The translations under genes and the position numbers were made by a program. A stretch of DNA of 54,268 nt from Thermoplasmatota archaeon (GTDB taxonomy: Archaea > Thermoplasmatota > Thermoplasmata > Thermoplasmatales > Thermoplasmataceae). The DNA is taken from positions 1 through 54,268 of the forward strand of contig JAMCPQ010000012.1 of NCBI GenBank assembly GCA_023379825.1, given 5' to 3'. Within the stretch, counting starts at the first letter, position 1, and each line of letters begins with the position of its first letter. The notes beneath the pieces are model-generated. The model searched no databases, was not told the origin of the DNA, and saw only the letters and a program-made list of their open reading frames with translations. Shown in pieces: positions 43,770-52,521 of the stretch.

Positions 43770-45124
43770 ATGGTGCTATCTCCCCTGTCTTCTATGTATA
43801 CGCCGCCTTCCCTCAGTTTCTCCCTGATAAGATCTGCGGAGTGAAAATCCTTCTTTTTCCGCATCTGATTTCTGAGATCCACCATACTCTCTATGAGAGA
43901 GTCAGATGATCCTTTATCTGCATTGAGATCCACAATCCCAAGGATATCAGAGGCCCACTGAAGAACAGCGATGGCATGGTTTCGCTGCTCTATGGAAAGA
44001 TCATCTATGGTGGAATTGATGTAGCTGGCGAACTCGTTCAGTGTTGTTATTGCACCCCTTGTGTCCATGTCATCTTCCAGGCTATCCTGCATTCTTTCAA
44101 TCCACCCGGTTCTGAAGTTATCGACACCCTTGCCCGGGACTGAATTCTTTAACTTCATATACATTGTGGACAACCTTCTGGCATTGATCTTTGCCTCTTC
44201 CAGCATTTCAAATGAAAAATCAATGGTACTCCTGTAGCCTGACTTAAGCATGGCCAGCCGGACTTCGCTTCCTGAGAATGATGTTAATATATCAGCAACA
44301 GTAACTGAGTTTCCAAGTGACTTGGACATCTTTTCGTTTTTTATATTCACCATACCAGTGTGGATCCAGAACCTTGCAAGGTAACTTCTTCCAGAAATTG
44401 ATCTTTCTATTGCGATCTCGGCCTCATGATGAGGGAACTGCAGATCAGCTCCTCCCCCATGAATATCATAGGAGGGCCCGAAGAAAGATTCTGTTATGGA
44501 TGTGTCCTCTATATGCCATCCCGGTCTCCCATCTCCAAATGGCGATCCCCAGTATGGTTCGCCCTCCTTTCTGAGTTTCCATATTACAAAATCCCTGTAA
44601 TCCTCCTTGTTCTCATTTGGAGATATCCTTGCTCCTGAGATAAGTGAATCAATGGATTGCCCCGAGAGTCTGCCGAATTCTGGAAATGATGAAATTCTGA
44701 AATAGACTCCATCTTCGGTGCGGTAGGCATGTCCAGACCTGAGAAGCCTGCCCACCTGATCTGTGATTTCATCCATGAAAAGTGTTGCCCTCGCGTAGAA
44801 GTTTACAGAATTTATCCCCAGTGAGCGCAGTGTTTTCAGATATTCCTGAAGATTCCTTGCTGCCAGATCCTCCGGAGGAACCTTCTCTTCCATGGATTTA
44901 TTTATTATGCGGTCGTCAACGTCAGTTATATTCTGAAGATAGAAAACATCATATCCTCTGCTCCTCAGATACCTTGCCAGCACATCAAAGAAAATGTATG
45001 TCCTTGCATGTCCTATGTGTATTCTGTCCTGGACCGTGGGACCGCAAACGAACATCCTTACAACCCTGTTCCGGTCAAGATCCATCTCAATCTTTTCCTT
45101 CTGCAGGGAGTCAGTTATCCTCAT
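43754..45124 (-). CDS. cysS: Cysteinyl-tRNA synthetase
   Basis: A 456-residue class I synthetase that charges tRNA-Cys. FVCGPTVQDRIHIGHAR carries the HIGH motif and the first zinc ligand (C27). GRPGWHIEDTS and FPHHEAEIA hold the other ligand positions, and KMSKSLGN is the second catalytic motif. In E. coli the ligands are C28, C209, H234 and E238. The equivalent residues here are C27, D207, H232 and E236, so one Cys is replaced by Asp. The C-terminal helical anticodon domain is of normal size. A TATA-like AT-rich box (about 45150-45160) lies about 30 nt before the ATG. It leads the cysS-pncA-pncB operon. Confidence 0.96.
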   Translation of the reverse strand: MRITDSLQKEKIEMDLDRNRVVRMFVCGPTVQDRIHIGHARTYIFFDVLARYLRSRGYDVFYLQNITDVDDRIINKSMEEKVPPEDLAARNLQEYLKTLRSLGINSVNFYARATLFMDEITDQVGRLLRSGHAYRTEDGVYFRISSFPEFGRLSGQSIDSLISGARISPNENKEDYRDFVIWKLRKEGEPYWGSPFGDGRPGWHIEDTSITESFFGPSYDIHGGGADLQFPHHEAEIAIERSISGRSYLARFWIHTGMVNIKNEKMSKSLGNSVTVADILTSFSGSEVRLAMLKSGYRSTIDFSFEMLEEAKINARRLSTMYMKLKNSVPGKGVDNFRTGWIERMQDSLEDDMDTRGAITTLNEFASYINSTIDDLSIEQRNHAIAVLQWASDILGIVDLNADKGSSDSLIESMVDLRNQMRKKKDFHSADLIREKLREGGVYIEDRGDSTIWWKE

Positions 45125-45195
45125 GGGGATTTCAGTATTTCAATTAGCAAATTAAATTAATGCAACGCTCTGCAATTGTTCGTGATCATTGTCAT

Positions 45196-45804
45196 TTACT
45201 GTGTCAGCATTTTTCTGAGCCTTTCACTTACAGTTGAAGAGCCGATACATAAAACCTTCATTTTATCAATATCCAGAGCAGTAATGGATGCATTCGGAAT
45301 TTCAATTCCTCTGCTCTCTATCTCGTCCAGATCAAGAACTTCAGAAACCATTACCCTTATGGGCATCGCATGGGAGACAGCAACCACTCTTCCCCGGACG
45401 CCTTTCATGAAATTGGAAACCCTCTCCAGATGAGACTCCCATGACTCGTACCTTTCTCCTTGCCCTATCTTTTCACGTGCCTCTCTTGAAGTCAATCCAT
45501 TGAGCCCGCCCATGGAAGTCTCTCTTATGTCATTGTTTATCTGAACATCGACAGACAGGGATCCTGATATAATGCTAGCTGTCTCTCTGGCCCTCAGCAC
45601 AGGGCTTGAATAGAGTGAATCAAATTTAAATTCCGAAATTTCCTGGGCTACTGATTTAGCCTGCATCACGCCATTTGAGGTGAGAGGATATTTCTCAAGA
45701 TCATCGGTCATAATCTTCAGAACATTGGATTCACTCTCACCATGCCTTATCATCAGAAGAATTCCCATACCACATGATTGTGGAGTGATGCTTAAAACAT
45801 GCAT
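45196..45804 (-). CDS. Histidine phosphatase superfamily protein (phosphoglycerate mutase-like)
   Basis: A 202-residue protein with the RHG motif in LLMIRHGESESN (H21 as the phosphorylated His), a second Arg in SPVLRARETAS, the Glu in ETSMGGLNG and the second His in VAVSHAMPIRV. Such proteins are cofactor-dependent phosphoglycerate mutases or phosphatases. A 2,3-BPG-dependent mutase is known from Thermoplasma, so a glycolytic role is possible, but the length is short for dPGM and a phosphatase fits equally. The frame opens at ATG 45804, 3 bp after the permease stop. Met13 (45768) gives the standard N-terminus MGILLMIRHGE and may be the true start. Confidence 0.86.
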   Translation of the reverse strand: MHVLSITPQSCGMGILLMIRHGESESNVLKIMTDDLEKYPLTSNGVMQAKSVAQEISEFKFDSLYSSPVLRARETASIISGSLSVDVQINNDIRETSMGGLNGLTSREAREKIGQGERYESWESHLERVSNFMKGVRGRVVAVSHAMPIRVMVSEVLDLDEIESRGIEIPNASITALDIDKMKVLCIGSSTVSERLRKMLTQ

Positions 45805-45807
45805 TTT

Positions 45808-46986
45808 TCATGTTACGAGCATAAGGGAAAGCAGAGAAAGGGTAAGAACAGGAAGAGCCATGATAAAACCAGTCTTCATGTAAAAAGCTGCTGAGATAGG
45901 TATGCCCTCCTTCCTCCTTAGAGTGTCCATCCATAGAAGAGTTGCAAGGGACCCTATGGGAGTGAATTTCGGGCCGATGTCATTAGCAAGAACATTAGCG
46001 TAAACAAGATATGAGTGGTTGCCAAGGGCGCTTATGGATAAATTTCCGATCATAACTGAAGGAAGGTTGTTCATTGTGGAGGCCAGAAAGGCAAAAAGAT
46101 ATCCACTAAGTACATAGTTGGACGGGCCCGGTGTTTTTACTATCAGTTCCAGAAGGTCTGAAATCATGTTTGTGAGGCCAGCCTGCGATAGGCCAAAAAC
46201 GACAATATACATTCCCACAGAAAAGAGAACTATCTGCCACGGTGATGCCTTCAGTACCCTGAGACCCTGAATTTCCTTTCTTCTGTGCCCTATGTACAGG
46301 ACAAGTAAGGAGAAAGGGAGAGCTATAAGGGATACAGGTATCCCGTATATACCAGTGATAGCGTATGCGATGACAAGAACAGAGAGCACAATGGGGGCAA
46401 ATTTCAGAAGAGGTGAACCCGATCTGTTAATGGTGAAATTCTCAGGGAGTGACATCCTTTCTGGAATTGATTTCCTGAAGTAGAGAAAGAGAAGTATTGA
46501 TGATGCGAATATGGATACTATGTCCGGGATTACCATGACCCTAAGGTATCCTATGAATGATATGGAAAAATACTGTGTGGTCAGTATGTTCACAAGATTG
46601 CTTATGGTGAATGGCATACTGGCCGTATCAGAGATGAACCCTATGGAAAAAATGAAAGCGAGATAAGTCTTTTCTGGAACTTTCATAGCTTTCAGCATTG
46701 AAAATACAACTGGTGTCATCACAAGGGCAGCCCCATCGTTTGCAAATAAAGCAGAAACAATGCTCCCCAGGATCATTATAAGGAAGAACAGCTTTTTTCC
46801 ACTGCCACCTGCAGATCGTGATATCCGGGCAGCCCAGGATTCGAAGAGCCCCAGTTCATCATAGGCCAGAGACATTATTATTATGGCGACAAATGTAACG
46901 GTGGGGTTCCACACTATCCTTACTACCTCTGTCAGATCTGGGTATGTAACAAGACCAAGCAGAAAAGATGCCAGCGCCCCCATCAA
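45808..46986 (-). CDS. ArsB/NhaD-type ion permease
   Basis: A membrane protein of at least 392 residues from the ion transporter superfamily (arsenite/ Na+/anion permeases). About ten or eleven helices are visible; GSIVSALFANDGAALVMTPVVF near residues 74-95 and a matching AFLASTMNNLPSVMIGN in the second half are the two inverted hairpin-loop motifs of the family, and NDGAAL/NNLPSV are typical for ArsB. The substrate could be arsenite, Na+ or an organic anion. The first standard start is TTG 46986 or ATG 46983, but this omits the expected first helix, which is encoded just upstream without a usual start codon. The histidine phosphatase gene follows after 3 bp. Confidence 0.85.
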   Translation of the reverse strand: MMGALASFLLGLVTYPDLTEVVRIVWNPTVTFVAIIIMSLAYDELGLFESWAARISRSAGGSGKKLFFLIMILGSIVSALFANDGAALVMTPVVFSMLKAMKVPEKTYLAFIFSIGFISDTASMPFTISNLVNILTTQYFSISFIGYLRVMVIPDIVSIFASSILLFLYFRKSIPERMSLPENFTINRSGSPLLKFAPIVLSVLVIAYAITGIYGIPVSLIALPFSLLVLYIGHRRKEIQGLRVLKASPWQIVLFSVGMYIVVFGLSQAGLTNMISDLLELIVKTPGPSNYVLSGYLFAFLASTMNNLPSVMIGNLSISALGNHSYLVYANVLANDIGPKFTPIGSLATLLWMDTLRRKEGIPISAAFYMKTGFIMALPVLTLSLLSLMLVT

Positions 46987-47112
46987 TGCATAATATCCTA
47001 TACCTATCCTGTATGGCCTCTTCAGAACAGCATAGAGGGTAAGTATGAAAACAGCAATTGACAGAAACAGACTGAATGTCGGATTTATACAGGGGATTCC
47101 TGCCCTTATTAA
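46987..47112 (-). other. In-frame upstream extension of the permease gene lacking a standard start codon
   Basis: The permease frame stays open for 41-42 codons above TTG 46986, back to TAA 47113-47115. The translation includes a hydrophobic helix (TFSLFLSIAVFILTLYAVL) followed by KRPYRIGIGYYALMGA, the layout of ArsB N-termini. No ATG, GTG or TTG occurs in this part; ATA, ATC, ATT and CTG codons do. Either a non-standard codon is used, or the first helix is lost. Confidence 0.6.
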
Positions 47113-47229
47113 TTAATTTTATTTCATAGAAGATGGAATTTAAAGGGTTCTTATCTCTGCTTTATATTCCAATTCATCTGACAAAGCACTTTATGAAATT
47201 AATTTTAACCAGAGGAGAATCATGTAAGG

Positions 47230-49308
47230 ATGAGTCTTCAAGAAAACCACCTGAAGGGAGAAAAGAGCCCTTATCTGCTACAGCATGTACACAATCCTGT
47301 TGACTGGTATCCCTGGGGAGAAGAGGCTTTCAGGAAGGCACAGATGGAGAATAAACCAATATTTCTCAGCATTGGTTATTCCACATGCCACTGGTGCCAT
47401 GTAATGGAGAAGGAGAGCTTTGAAGATCCGGAAGTGGCATCAGAAATGAACAGGGTATTCGTTTCAATAAAGGTGGACAGGGAAGAGCGACCTGATGTGG
47501 ACTCCGTTTACATGACTGCAAGCCAGGTTATGACTGGAACTGGGGGATGGCCCCTAAATATGATCCTCACACCTGACAGGAAGCCTGTTTTTGCCTTCAC
47601 ATACATACCAAAGGAAAGCAGGCGTGGAAACATCGGGATGATTGATCTGTGCAGACAGGTTGGAGAACTCTGGAGTGAGGGCCCTGAAAATATTCTGTCC
47701 AGGTCTCAGGAGGTCATGGATGGTATCACAAGGGCTACAGCTCTGAAAAAAAATTCTAGAAAACTCAGTGATATTCAGGATATTGTAATAGATGCCCTGA
47801 AATCCTCTTTCGACCGTGAGAACGGAGGGTTCGGCAGTGCACCTAAATTCCCTTCAGCACACAATCTGCTGTTTTTGCTTGACCGATACCATCATACGGG
47901 AGAAATAGAGCTGCTTGAGATGGTTGAAAAAACTCTGAAAGGAATGCGAATGGGCGGAATATTTGATCATATAGGATACGGTTTCCACAGATATTCAACT
48001 GATCCTTCATGGATCCTGCCCCATTTTGAAAAAATGCTCTACGATCAGGCGATGCTCATAATGATATATTCCGAGGCGTACTCTGCAACCGGAAATAAAT
48101 TTTACAGAAATACAGTACTTGAAGTTGCTGATTTCCTCAGGAATGAGATGATGAGCAGTGAAGGGGGATTCTTCTCTGCACTTGACGCCGATTCCGAAGG
48201 GGAAGAGGGAAAATACTACACCTGGTCCATGAATGACATTCTTATGGCCCTTGGCCCTGAGGATGGGAATATCTTCTGCGAATTTTATAATGTGGAGAGA
48301 AATGGAAACTATCAGGATGAGGCAACAGGCAGGTCCCTTCAGAAGAATATCCTATATTCGACCACAACACCAGAGGAATTTGCCTCATCGCATGGAATGA
48401 AAACTGGAGATCTTGAGAGAATTCTGGAGAAATCCAGAAAAACCCTTGCTGCAATAAGATCCAGGAGACCAAGACCTCATCTTGATGACAAAATCCTTTG
48501 TGACACTAATGGCCTTGCTGTAGCTGCCCTTTCCATTGCATACAGAAGAACAGGGGAGGAGGATTTGATAGATATGGCAGAAAAGGCCGCCCTGTTCATG
48601 CTTGAAAAACTTTATTCCAACGGGCATCTGCTGCACAGGTATAGAGACTCTGAGGCTGCCATAAACGGATTTCTCGATGATTACGCATTCACTATATTCG
48701 GATTTCTTGAACTTTATTTTTCAACTTTCAAAAACAGGTACCTGGAGGCTGCACTTAAACTTCAGGAAACTCTGGATAAAGAATTCTGGGACACTTCCGG
48801 GAAAGGATATTTCCAGACTCCTGACTCTGGTGAGGAACTGTTCACAAGGCCTAAAGAAGGCCACGACGGAGCAATTCCAGGAGGAAATTCGGTTGAAATT
48901 GAAAACATGGTGAGGCTTTCGAGAATAACTGCAAATCCTTTGCTGAAAGAGAGGGCAGCTGACATTGCAGAAACATTTTCTGGGGATATAGAAGCTGTGC
49001 CCATGTTTCACTCATATATGGCAATGTCAATTGGCAAAGTTATTGGCAGAGGATACCTGCTGAAGGTTTGGAAAAGCCACCCTGATCTGGCTGATATCAA
49101 AAATAAGTTCTGGGAACACTATCTACCGGAAGTGGATGTTGCAATACTTGACCCATCCTCTGAAGGAATTTTAGAGAAATCCGAAGTTGGTACAGGTAAT
49201 GTACCATCTGAAGCAGAAAAACAGATACTTGCATGCACAGATTCGGAATGCCTGAAACCTGCACATACATTGGATGAGATATTGATGGAAATTGGGCAGT
49301 CAAAGTAA
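47230..49308 (+). CDS. YyaL/SSP411-like thioredoxin domain protein (DUF255)
   Basis: A 692-residue two-domain protein. The N-terminal thioredoxin-like DUF255 domain (1-165) has [21 protein letters not shown] and the redox pair C53-H-W-C56 in [10 protein letters not shown], then [10 protein letters not shown]. The rest (about 180-690) is an (alpha/alpha)6 barrel like N-acylglucosamine epimerase or cellobiose epimerase, with [20 protein letters not shown] and [17 protein letters not shown]. The human relative is SPATA20. The physiological reaction is not known. Length is typical. The gene stands alone, ending 3 bp from the convergent pilin gene, and is intact. Confidence 0.94.
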   Translation: MSLQENHLKGEKSPYLLQHVHNPVDWYPWGEEAFRKAQMENKPIFLSIGYSTCHWCHVMEKESFEDPEVASEMNRVFVSIKVDREERPDVDSVYMTASQVMTGTGGWPLNMILTPDRKPVFAFTYIPKESRRGNIGMIDLCRQVGELWSEGPENILSRSQEVMDGITRATALKKNSRKLSDIQDIVIDALKSSFDRENGGFGSAPKFPSAHNLLFLLDRYHHTGEIELLEMVEKTLKGMRMGGIFDHIGYGFHRYSTDPSWILPHFEKMLYDQAMLIMIYSEAYSATGNKFYRNTVLEVADFLRNEMMSSEGGFFSALDADSEGEEGKYYTWSMNDILMALGPEDGNIFCEFYNVERNGNYQDEATGRSLQKNILYSTTTPEEFASSHGMKTGDLERILEKSRKTLAAIRSRRPRPHLDDKILCDTNGLAVAALSIAYRRTGEEDLIDMAEKAALFMLEKLYSNGHLLHRYRDSEAAINGFLDDYAFTIFGFLELYFSTFKNRYLEAALKLQETLDKEFWDTSGKGYFQTPDSGEELFTRPKEGHDGAIPGGNSVEIENMVRLSRITANPLLKERAADIAETFSGDIEAVPMFHSYMAMSIGKVIGRGYLLKVWKSHPDLADIKNKFWEHYLPEVDVAILDPSSEGILEKSEVGTGNVPSEAEKQILACTDSECLKPAHTLDEILMEIGQSK

Positions 49309-49311
49309 TTT

Positions 49312-49767
49312 CTAATTACTTGCCCACATCACTCCATCTGTCTTTGTATCCACCAGACGGAACTCTGTTACGTTGACTGAACCTGAAACTCCCGGAGATA
49401 TTGTTATAATGGTCGAACTGGTGAACTGTGTTCCTCCCGCTACTGATATGTTGAAATCAGCCTCGTTTGAGGGATGAAGGAGTCCCAGCTCAATGGTCGT
49501 TCCGTTACTTGTTGTAAAATCTAGCTGTACATTTTTGAGGCTAAGATTCACGTTTGCTGAGAAAGAGTTCACATACAGCTGGTAATATCCTGCTGCTGGA
49601 TTAGTCTCCGTAACTGATGCCGATGGGGTAGAGGCACTGAGGAAGCTTGTGAAACCACCCAGAATCGTGTAGAGGGTGGCAGCCAGTACCACTGTAATGG
49701 CTACAAGAAGTATTGTTGCAATGATAGGTGAAACAGCCTTATCCTCATCTATTCTGACCGGTTTCAT
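49312..49767 (-). CDS. Archaeal type IV pilin-like protein
   Basis: A 151-residue protein with the class III signal layout of archaeal pilins: a short basic/acidic leader (MKPVRIDEDKA), then VSPIIATILLVAITVVLAATLYTIL as the hydrophobic assembly helix at about 12-36. This is the archaeal type IV pilin N-terminal domain (formerly DUF1628). The rest is a Ser/Thr/Asn-rich beta domain with several N-x-S/T sites, as expected outside the cell. PibD-type peptidase would cut before the helix. No assembly ATPase or platform gene is in the window, so it depends on genes elsewhere. A clear SD (AGGTG, 49777-49781) precedes the ATG. Confidence 0.87.
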   Translation of the reverse strand: MKPVRIDEDKAVSPIIATILLVAITVVLAATLYTILGGFTSFLSASTPSASVTETNPAAGYYQLYVNSFSANVNLSLKNVQLDFTTSNGTTIELGLLHPSNEADFNISVAGGTQFTSSTIITISPGVSGSVNVTEFRLVDTKTDGVMWASN

Positions 49768-49776
49768 TAAATTTCA

Positions 49777-49781
49777 CACCT
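49777..49781 (-). promoter_or_regulatory. Ribosome binding site of the pilin gene
   Basis: AGGTG on the minus strand lies 9 nt before the ATG at 49767. A TATA-like TAAGTATAG (about 49801-49809) further upstream leaves space for a short leader. Confidence 0.55.
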
Positions 49782-49976
49782 GTAAATCTGAACATTTAAT
49801 CTATACTTAAATCTTGACATAATAAGATATGTTTGGAAAAAATTTCGTATACCACTATTGTTTGGAAAACCTTTAAAATATGAATAAAATTGTTAATGTA
49901 TGTATGTGGGTACTTTTCAAAATATAATGCAAACAATTAAATACTTTTTGTATTTGCATGATGAAATTATCCTTGG

Positions 49977-50002
49977 TTCACCGCCTGGATTACGGCGGTG
50001 AA
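49977..50002 (-). terminator. Perfect hairpin at the end of the DUF981 gene
   Basis: TTCACCGCC (49977-49985) and GGCGGTGAA (49994-50002) form a perfect 9-bp stem with an 8-nt loop. It covers the last codons and stop of the DUF981 gene. AT-rich DNA follows on that strand. The tight GC-rich stem suggests a terminator or 3' end-protecting structure. Confidence 0.6.
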
Positions 50003-50604
50003 ATAAGATGCTGAGGAACTGCTTCAATGCCTGTCAGAGCAGCCAGCACTGCAGATACCACCAGGCCAATCCAGAAGATCACCAGTACTATGTTCCAGGC
50101 TGCCGATGATTTTCCCTTGCCCGGAAGCATATCGTAGATCAGAGTAGTTGGGAAAGTGAACACACCTGTAAGTCCAAATGCAATATAGAGACCAAGCATT
50201 GCAATAGGGCTGGATGTCATCTTGTCCATATACGCATAAGCACCATACAGGATTGCGATGAGACCTGCGAATGCTGCCACTATTCCCACATACTGGAGTT
50301 TCTGTTTGAAGTGTATGGCCAGTGCCATCATCAGGATCACAATACCTATTATGGTATATGGATCATAGAAGAGTATGTTGTAACTTCCTGGAAGAGGCCA
50401 GGTCATTTCTCCGTAAATACCCATTACAGTTATCAGCCCACCCAGTAGAAGCAGCGGAAAGACTCCGGGCCTGAGGGCGCCCTCAATATCGCTAGCACCA
50501 TTCTTCCTGTACTGCAGGAAGACTGACCCTGTCAGATATATGGATAGAACACCCACAAGAGACAGAGTGAACAGTTCCATGGCCAAATCATCAATGAATG
50601 GCAT
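49990..50604 (-). CDS. DUF981 family membrane protein
   Basis: A 204-residue protein with six predicted membrane helices (about 10-30, 48-65, 84-99, 105-126, 132-156 and 170-192). The loop after helix 2 contains MTWPLPGSYNILFYDPYT, the hallmark of DUF981, an archaeal membrane family of unknown function. The N-terminus MPFIDDLAMELFTL also fits the family. It is preceded by a promoter-like AT-rich region and followed by a perfect hairpin. No link to the neighbouring pilin or amidohydrolase genes is evident. Confidence 0.83.
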   Translation of the reverse strand: MPFIDDLAMELFTLSLVGVLSIYLTGSVFLQYRKNGASDIEGALRPGVFPLLLLGGLITVMGIYGEMTWPLPGSYNILFYDPYTIIGIVILMMALAIHFKQKLQYVGIVAAFAGLIAILYGAYAYMDKMTSSPIAMLGLYIAFGLTGVFTFPTTLIYDMLPGKGKSSAAWNIVLVIFWIGLVVSAVLAALTGIEAVPQHLISPP

Positions 50605-50700
50605 TTTTTGTCACCAAAATAGTATTGTCGGTGTCGTTATGAATGAGACACATTAACGCTGAGGTGACATATTTATATAATAGAAAAAAAAGAGCCCTGA

Positions 50701-51828
50701 TCATTCACTGTGAACTATTTCACCCTCAGCAAAAACGACAGATGGGTGGGACTCCAGCGAGAAAGGGTCACCTGTCCATACTGAGAAGGATGATGTGTAA
50801 CCCTTTTTGATGTGACCAAGGCCGTTTATGTTCAGAATCGCAGCCGGTTCACTTGTCAGTTTTGAAATTGCTGTTTCCTTACTCATTCCAAACCTGAGGA
50901 AGTGCCTCATGGTCAGGAACATGTTTCTCTGAAGTATCACAGGATGATCAGACATCATACAGAATCTTACTCCGGATTCCATAACAGCTTTACAGTTCCT
51001 CCATGATTCATGTTTCAGTTCCACCTTATAAGGATGTGAATCCAGCGGACCGTAAACAAGATCTATGCCACGTTCCTTCATAGCTTCAAAAGTGCTCTGC
51101 CGGTAGATATCCATTGCATGATTTATAATTGCTCTGAAGCCGAACTCATCCATCAGAGACATAAGAACATAGGCGTCATCCTCCCTGTGAAGGTGAACCA
51201 TAAGTGGAAGCTTTCTCTGAAGTATTTCAATGAATACCTCTTCAATTGGCCTCAGTTCATCGGGAACTTTCTTCTTTGACTCCAGGAGATTGATGCTCTT
51301 TCTCGCACTGAGGAACCTTTCCCTGAGAATGGCAATGGCACCCATCCTTGTTGTGGGCCTTGTTCCACCCCAGTCTGTTGTACTTCGTGGGTTGTAACCC
51401 AGGGCGGCCTTTATTCCTACATCCTGAATATATGCATCCCTGATATTAGTTCTGAAGTTTTTTACCAGTACCACCTTACCGGCAATAGGATTGCCGCTTC
51501 CCGGAAGTATTGAGGAATAGAGGAAATTATTCTCCACAGATTCCTGAAAGGCGCTATCATCCATGTAAATGCTGTGCAGAGCATTGATCATAGGGAAAGC
51601 CGGATCCATATGTTCGTTGGATTCATCCTCTGCAGCTGGCTCCCCTGCTCTGACCATCCCTATGTGGCTGTGAGCATCTATGAATGCTGGAGTTACTACA
51701 CCTTCTGCAATAATGTCTCCATCCGGTTTTTTTTCTGTTATTTCCTCTATCTGTTTATCAAACCCTATATACACATTCTTCCTTGATCCAGTTCCATCGT
51801 AAAGTGTTGATGCCTTGACATATCTCAT
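50701..51828 (-). CDS. Metal-dependent amidohydrolase (imidazolonepropionase-like group)
   Basis: A 375-residue amidohydrolase-superfamily enzyme. The first metal motif is FIDAHSHIGM after a small beta-sandwich start, followed by VHLHRED (second metal His), IINHAMD (third His) and MMSDHPV (catalytic Asp), the usual order of this TIM-barrel family. The C-terminus returns to the sandwich domain (GYTSSFSVWTGDPF). Related archaeal proteins are annotated as imidazolonepropionase-like or prolidase-like; the true substrate here cannot be named. It is divergent from the five-helix membrane protein gene (90 bp between starts). Confidence 0.87.
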   Translation of the reverse strand: MRYVKASTLYDGTGSRKNVYIGFDKQIEEITEKKPDGDIIAEGVVTPAFIDAHSHIGMVRAGEPAAEDESNEHMDPAFPMINALHSIYMDDSAFQESVENNFLYSSILPGSGNPIAGKVVLVKNFRTNIRDAYIQDVGIKAALGYNPRSTTDWGGTRPTTRMGAIAILRERFLSARKSINLLESKKKVPDELRPIEEVFIEILQRKLPLMVHLHREDDAYVLMSLMDEFGFRAIINHAMDIYRQSTFEAMKERGIDLVYGPLDSHPYKVELKHESWRNCKAVMESGVRFCMMSDHPVILQRNMFLTMRHFLRFGMSKETAISKLTSEPAAILNINGLGHIKKGYTSSFSVWTGDPFSLESHPSVVFAEGEIVHSE

Positions 51829-51890
51829 AGTTGCGTATTTTCAACTCCTATTAATTGCTTTAGAAGAAAACTTCCAAATCTACCGAAATA

Positions 51891-51900
51891 ATTTATTTAT
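51891..51900 (+). promoter_or_regulatory. TATA-like box of the five-helix membrane protein gene
   Basis: ATTTATTTAT is centred about 24 nt before ATG 51919, fitting a leaderless transcript. Confidence 0.5.
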
Positions 51901-51918
51901 GCTGTTAGGGATCGGGTT

Positions 51919-52521
51919 ATGTTGGAGGGCACAGTTTCCAGTCAAAAACATTCGAGTGCTACTGGGCAGAAGTTGGTTGGGGTTCAGTCTATACTCACAG
52001 TTGTTATTCCTGTTGCTGCCCTGATTCTGGCTATTCTTTCAGGAAACCGCCTATTCCTTGATTACATGCATGTCCTTCCAGGAGCTCTGTGGACAGGTAT
52101 TGACCTCTTCATGGGACTGGTGATTGGAAGAATAATGGGACAACTGGATGTCAGATCGAGGGTCGAATTTATAAAGAGGCTGGTCCCATACATGCTATTT
52201 CTAATGCCCACTCTTGCTGCAGTTACAGTTACAGGAGGGATTTACCTTGCGATGAACAAGGGGATATTCAACATTACATATCCTGTGATTATACTGGCAG
52301 GTGTTTTTGTCATAATACTTATTATACAGGGGCTTGGAATATTTCTTCCCAATGAAGTTAGAATATTTTTTGAAATCCAGAAACCAAACCCGGATTATGG
52401 AAAGATAGCCAGGCTTGGAATGATCAACTTCAAGCTGTCCGGATTGCAGGGGGTCTTTCAGATAGCACTGATATTCATAATGGCCAATATTGCTACTGGG
52501 AATTATTTTCTTCATTTCTGA
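51919..52521 (+). CDS. Uncharacterised five-helix membrane protein
   Basis: A 200-residue protein with five predicted helices (about 26-42, 49-73, 92-113, 120-141 and 172-194). The segment DYMHVLPGALWTGIDLFMG puts a His and Trp in helix 2 in the way seen in small heme- or quinone-related membrane proteins (for example DUF2269-like families), but I cannot assign it firmly. The soluble loop between helices 4 and 5 contains PNEVRIFFEIQKPNPDYG. A TATA-like box supports ATG 51919. Its last 10 bp overlap the 3' end of the convergent aldose epimerase gene. Confidence 0.75.
   Translation: MLEGTVSSQKHSSATGQKLVGVQSILTVVIPVAALILAILSGNRLFLDYMHVLPGALWTGIDLFMGLVIGRIMGQLDVRSRVEFIKRLVPYMLFLMPTLAAVTVTGGIYLAMNKGIFNITYPVIILAGVFVIILIIQGLGIFLPNEVRIFFEIQKPNPDYGKIARLGMINFKLSGLQGVFQIALIFIMANIATGNYFLHF

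Noticed and set aside
49922-49962. TGCAAA...TTTGCA inverted repeat upstream of the pilin gene
   Set aside because: Only 6 paired bases with mismatches inside; not convincing as an operator.
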